In this document: positions 60,701 through 64,000 of the stretch, one piece after another | Layout: the number at the start of each line of letters is the position of its first letter | Numbering within the stretch: the first letter of the stretch is position 1 | Translations under genes and position numbers: made by a program | From: Phylloscopus collybita | Lineage: Eukaryota > Chordata > Aves > Passeriformes > Phylloscopidae | Assembly: GCA_027886175.1 (NCBI GenBank) | Contig: JAJNNQ010000006.1 | Coordinates: forward strand, 3,968,001 to 4,032,000 | Length of the DNA: 64,000 bases | Direction of reading: 5' to 3' | Notes under the pieces: model-generated | What the model was told of the DNA's origin: nothing | Seen by the model: only the letters and a program-made list of their open reading frames with translations | Databases searched by the model: none

Positions 60701-62539
60701 TTTTTACTTTTTAATTACTAACTGAAACTGGAGTTTGACTCTGTTGACATGGAATCTGATTCTAGAAAGACAAGAGCAAGCTATAGCTGCAGAAATTGAG
60801 AGTGTACAGATCTGCAGAGAGAAAGAGAGTGCATTAGAGTTGAACTGGACAAAACCTATTTTTTTACCATTTTCATCATATTGAAAATAGAATGGAACCT
60901 GATTTAAACCACACTGTTCTACTTTTCCTCTACTGAAAGTGCACTACACTTAAAGTTTGAATAATAGAGTGATGAATCAGACCTTTCAATGCTAGAAATA
61001 AGTGCAGAAGGCCAGTGATTTCTAAATTTATGAATGGCTATATACACTGAACTTGAAAGTTATACCATACCGAACATGCAGCAGTATACCTGTGAATTAA
61101 GAACAAGTGTAAGCGTAATGTTCTCAAAAATAACCAGAAGAATAAAAGGAGGAGCAAACTTATGCGTTAATGTAAAAAAAAAAAATCTATAAAAATCTAT
61201 AAGCATGGAGAAGATTAATTTCCTTCAGATTTTGTTTTCTTATATAAAAGCTAAAGAAAGTTCTGTTATTGATGTATGCTGAAATGAAGAACTGAGAAAG
61301 GCAAGTATATGACATGCCTTCAGTCAGAGTTAGCACAGGAGTTTTACACAAATGGCCAAGAATGTGTCTCTGGTCAATAGAAAAGCTATCAAACATAGTC
61401 TGATGTTTTAAAACCTTGATTCAGGCCTCATTGAAACCAGTGGAAATGGAAAATTCAAATAAACCATAGTTCATGGAGTTCAATAATTCATTTCAGTAGT
61501 GTTCACAGAGTTACCTACAAGTTAAGGTGATAAAGTTATGACTGTCAACACACCTTGACCTGGTGTTTAGGAAGGTGTCTTTATGAAAGCCTGATGATAT
61601 GAAATAATTTGAATATATGAATGCCACCTGGACATTTCTGGCATCTCCCAGCTTGTAGCAGATGATGGTTTTGTTTTGCTTTTACTCCTGTGATGATCAT
61701 CCACTCTTCTCTTCATTTCCAGGACAGAGATCCTATAATATTTATCAGATCTAATGAATATATGGAAGCTCAAATACATCTTGCACAAAAATGTATATGA
61801 CCTGGGAAGTTCAAGCGCTCCATGCACTAAAATGTGTATGACAATCTCTAGCAAGGTTTTGTGGTTATATGCTTTGACTTGCATTTATGCAGTCAATATC
61901 TGTTTTCCCACTTTTTTCAAATCTAATTGTAGCATATTGAAACGATAGAGTTGTTCTTTAAAATATCTATAATCTTCAGATTTCCTGCCCAACATTTTTC
62001 AGAAGTTGTGGTCCAGTTAAATAAAAAGTCAGAAGTAACATTTTGATATACAGCTGACAAAAGGAAAATTACAGTGCCATCTTCATGCACAGCAAAATAT
62101 CTGAGTCCCTTCTTTAAGAAGAAAAATTAGCTCAGCCTGAACAACAGAATGCAGTATTTTCTAAAATGATTATATTAAATTTTTTAAAGAGAACAAATTT
62201 TATTGTATTCCTATCCTTTGGGGGACATGAATTCTGACTGTATCTGAAGGCTGGAATAGCCTGAAGATTGTATTTTTTCTTACGTTCAGTTTGAGGTTAG
62301 ATGCCCAAAACAATATCCCCCTTGTAGCAAGTATGATGTAGTCTGAGTCATACATCCACCTAAGGTCTCTCAGTGGTGCAGTTTCTAAAAGATATAGGTC
62401 AGGAGGGAAGCTGAGGGTGAGAACTGGTCCTAGTGATTTATGTTTCAGTCACTGTTGCTATGAAGTGTTTCAGCTGGGGAAGACAAGATACTATTTTCTG
62501 GATGTGTCAGACCCATAATTACCATTTAATACTCCTTTC
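57716..62539. other. Unique AT-rich DNA
   Basis: About 4.8 kb without a recognisable gene or mobile element. An A/C-rich patch ending in (AAC)n lies at 59264-59320. The remainder is AT-rich, with open frames of at most 105 codons that show no domain. Confidence 0.5.
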
Positions 62540-63460
62540 CCTAAGGTCTCCTATTGAACAAAGGGCATTGACTCTTGTGAATGTTAATAATCAATACGGT
62601 TTATTCTATTCACAGCAATTTCAGTGGCTAATAAGGTTACTGCTATCGGTATTTCAGTACTGGGTTTGCCTGTGTAAGTAACATTTAGCTGCATGATTAA
62701 ACAAGCCCTTTGTTTGCTTCCCTCTCTCCAGATGGGAACTTGGCTCAGTATGACCCAAAAACAATTAGGCAAGTGATGTTGCTCTGCTATTTACATCTGA
62801 CCTTAGATGTCAGATATCCTGTTTGCCAACATTGAGCTCAGATAAACCTATACACGTGGTGCGTGGACCCTGAGCTCTCTCAACTACACTCCTGATTTCC
62901 CCTACGGAATAACTAAAGTCCTGTTTACCCTGTCAAATCACTTAGTTTTGCTGCCAGCATGACGTTCACCTGCTTGTAAAGAACTGCTTAGGAAGGCAAC
63001 AAGGTTCTGCTCCGAGAATGTGGGAGATTCACGTGAAGGTTCTGGTTAATTGAACCAAAACCTCTAATTGAATCTGCAAGAGCTGGATTACTGACAACTA
63101 AAGTGCAGCCAGCTGCCAGGTTTAATTCAGCAGTCTCTCAAGAACCATTCACTTCATGTGTGAAGCTCCTACACATCATCTGGATAAGACACATTATCTG
63201 TGGAGGCAGGTAACCCTTGTGCAGCCTTACATCTGCTTCGCCTTAAGTCTAGATTCCCTGCCACAGTCTCTGATGGACTCAGGAAAGTGAAAAGTATTTT
63301 TTCAGTGAGCCTTTGTGCTCAAGAAAATATTGTCTACAAGAACCATAAACCAAGTGCAGATATTCAAACAATTGAAAAGGAAACAATTTAAATCTACAGT
63401 GACAAGTTCTAAAAGTGTAACTTTGTACTCAACTTTGGAGCCAGCCCCTTAGGAACAGCA
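62540..63460. other. Less AT-rich segment, candidate regulatory or conserved DNA
   Basis: Compared with both flanks this stretch has fewer A/T runs and more mixed sequence. It includes a CACGTG E-box at 62853-62858 followed by GCGTG (62861-62865), several CAGCTG-like and AATTGAACC words, and an AGGCAGGTAACCC word near 63206 that resembles a splice donor. No exon can be supported: frames on either side are short and unrecognised. Confidence 0.25.
62853..62858. promoter_or_regulatory. E-box CACGTG
   Basis: A palindromic CACGTG followed 2 bp later by GCGTG, the core used by some bHLH-PAS factors. It is short and could be chance. Confidence 0.2.
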
Positions 63461-64000
63461 GATCTTAAAATTCTGGAAGTGCCTCAAAGCCTTTGACTTC
63501 TGTGAAAAACTTTAATCTATGAAAATCATACTATAGATCTTTCCTCCTTAAAATGTACTTTGATCTAACCTATTTATTTCTTTTTCCATGTAGTTATAAT
63601 AGCTTCATGCATGATGTATACCATTTTCTTGTCTTTTTTCCTTTGTTTTCCTTCATACTATTTTTTTGTGAATCCTCATTCTGTCACCAACTAAAACATA
63701 GTTCAATTATGGTATTGAATAAAGGATGCTAGAAACTGCTACATTACAGTCTACTAATGTTCACATCCCTCTTTAATTATGTTGCTGTAACATCAAATTT
63801 AACAGCAACAAGCCCCAATATCTATGTTGAGTATGTTACTTATCATTTGTTGAATGAAAGGCTACATAATAAGGAAAATGGCTATTATCTCAATAAGTGA
63901 AAATTTTCTTATACCAAGGCTGATATTAAACAATATATGATCTATCATACATTATTTTTCCACCACAGATGATAATGCTTCCATTTCTATATAAGAGAAG
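63461..64000. other. Unique AT-rich DNA
   Basis: Nothing recognised to the end of the window. Confidence 0.5.

Overview
The window looks like euchromatic DNA from a bird, most likely a passerine. It is AT-rich, full of short homopolymer runs and simple repeats, and I find no bacterial-style gene, no convincing protein-coding exon and no intact RNA gene. The assignment rests on the interspersed repeats. There are about a dozen copies of the avian LINE family CR1, seven long-terminal-repeat (LTR) segments of avian endogenous-retrovirus type (ERVL-like and ERVK-like), and one SINE made of a tRNA-Ile-like head fused to a CR1 3' tail, an arrangement known from passerine birds (TguSINE1 type). Family names come from remembered consensus features, not from a database search.

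Layout. 1-246 is unique flank. 247-945 is a long ERVL-type LTR. 946-9653 is AT-rich unique sequence with one CR1 fragment (2819-3030), an AAC microsatellite and a strong small hairpin (7689-7731). A perfect TTTTC repeat (9654-9713) precedes a low-repeat segment (9714-10214) that may be a conserved non-coding element. 10215-11105 is a CR1 split by a 471-bp ERVK-type solo LTR with a perfect 6-bp target duplication. 15088-16140 is a three-layer nest: ERVL LTR fragment, CR1, and a second ERVK-type solo LTR inserted in that CR1. 17298-17858 is another ERVL LTR. 17859-27580 is mostly unique AT-rich DNA with an AAT microsatellite, a 180-bp G/T-only-like tract and a CR1 tail. 27768-31062 holds two long minus-strand CR1 copies, one with a fold-back rearrangement. 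35105-35755 is a possible LTR with a TATA box. 39550-40852 is a long ERVL LTR running into a CR1. 42640-43212 is a CR1, 45160-45288 the SINE, 47478-47905 and 54030-54655 further CR1 copies, and 56062-57715 a CR1 split by a 1.1-kb ERVL LTR. The rest, to 64000, is unique AT-rich sequence.

No genes act together here. The window reads as a gene desert or the inside of a very large intron. Its content is a record of old retrotransposition: all CR1 copies are 5'-truncated and their reverse-transcriptase motifs, where visible, carry disabling changes; the LTRs are solitary, with no gag, pol or env reading frame seen beside them. I found no credible new biological system. The items most worth checking are the nested insertions with target duplications, the tRNA-Ile/CR1 SINE, the direct-inverted-direct repeat inside a CR1, and a few candidate regulatory segments.
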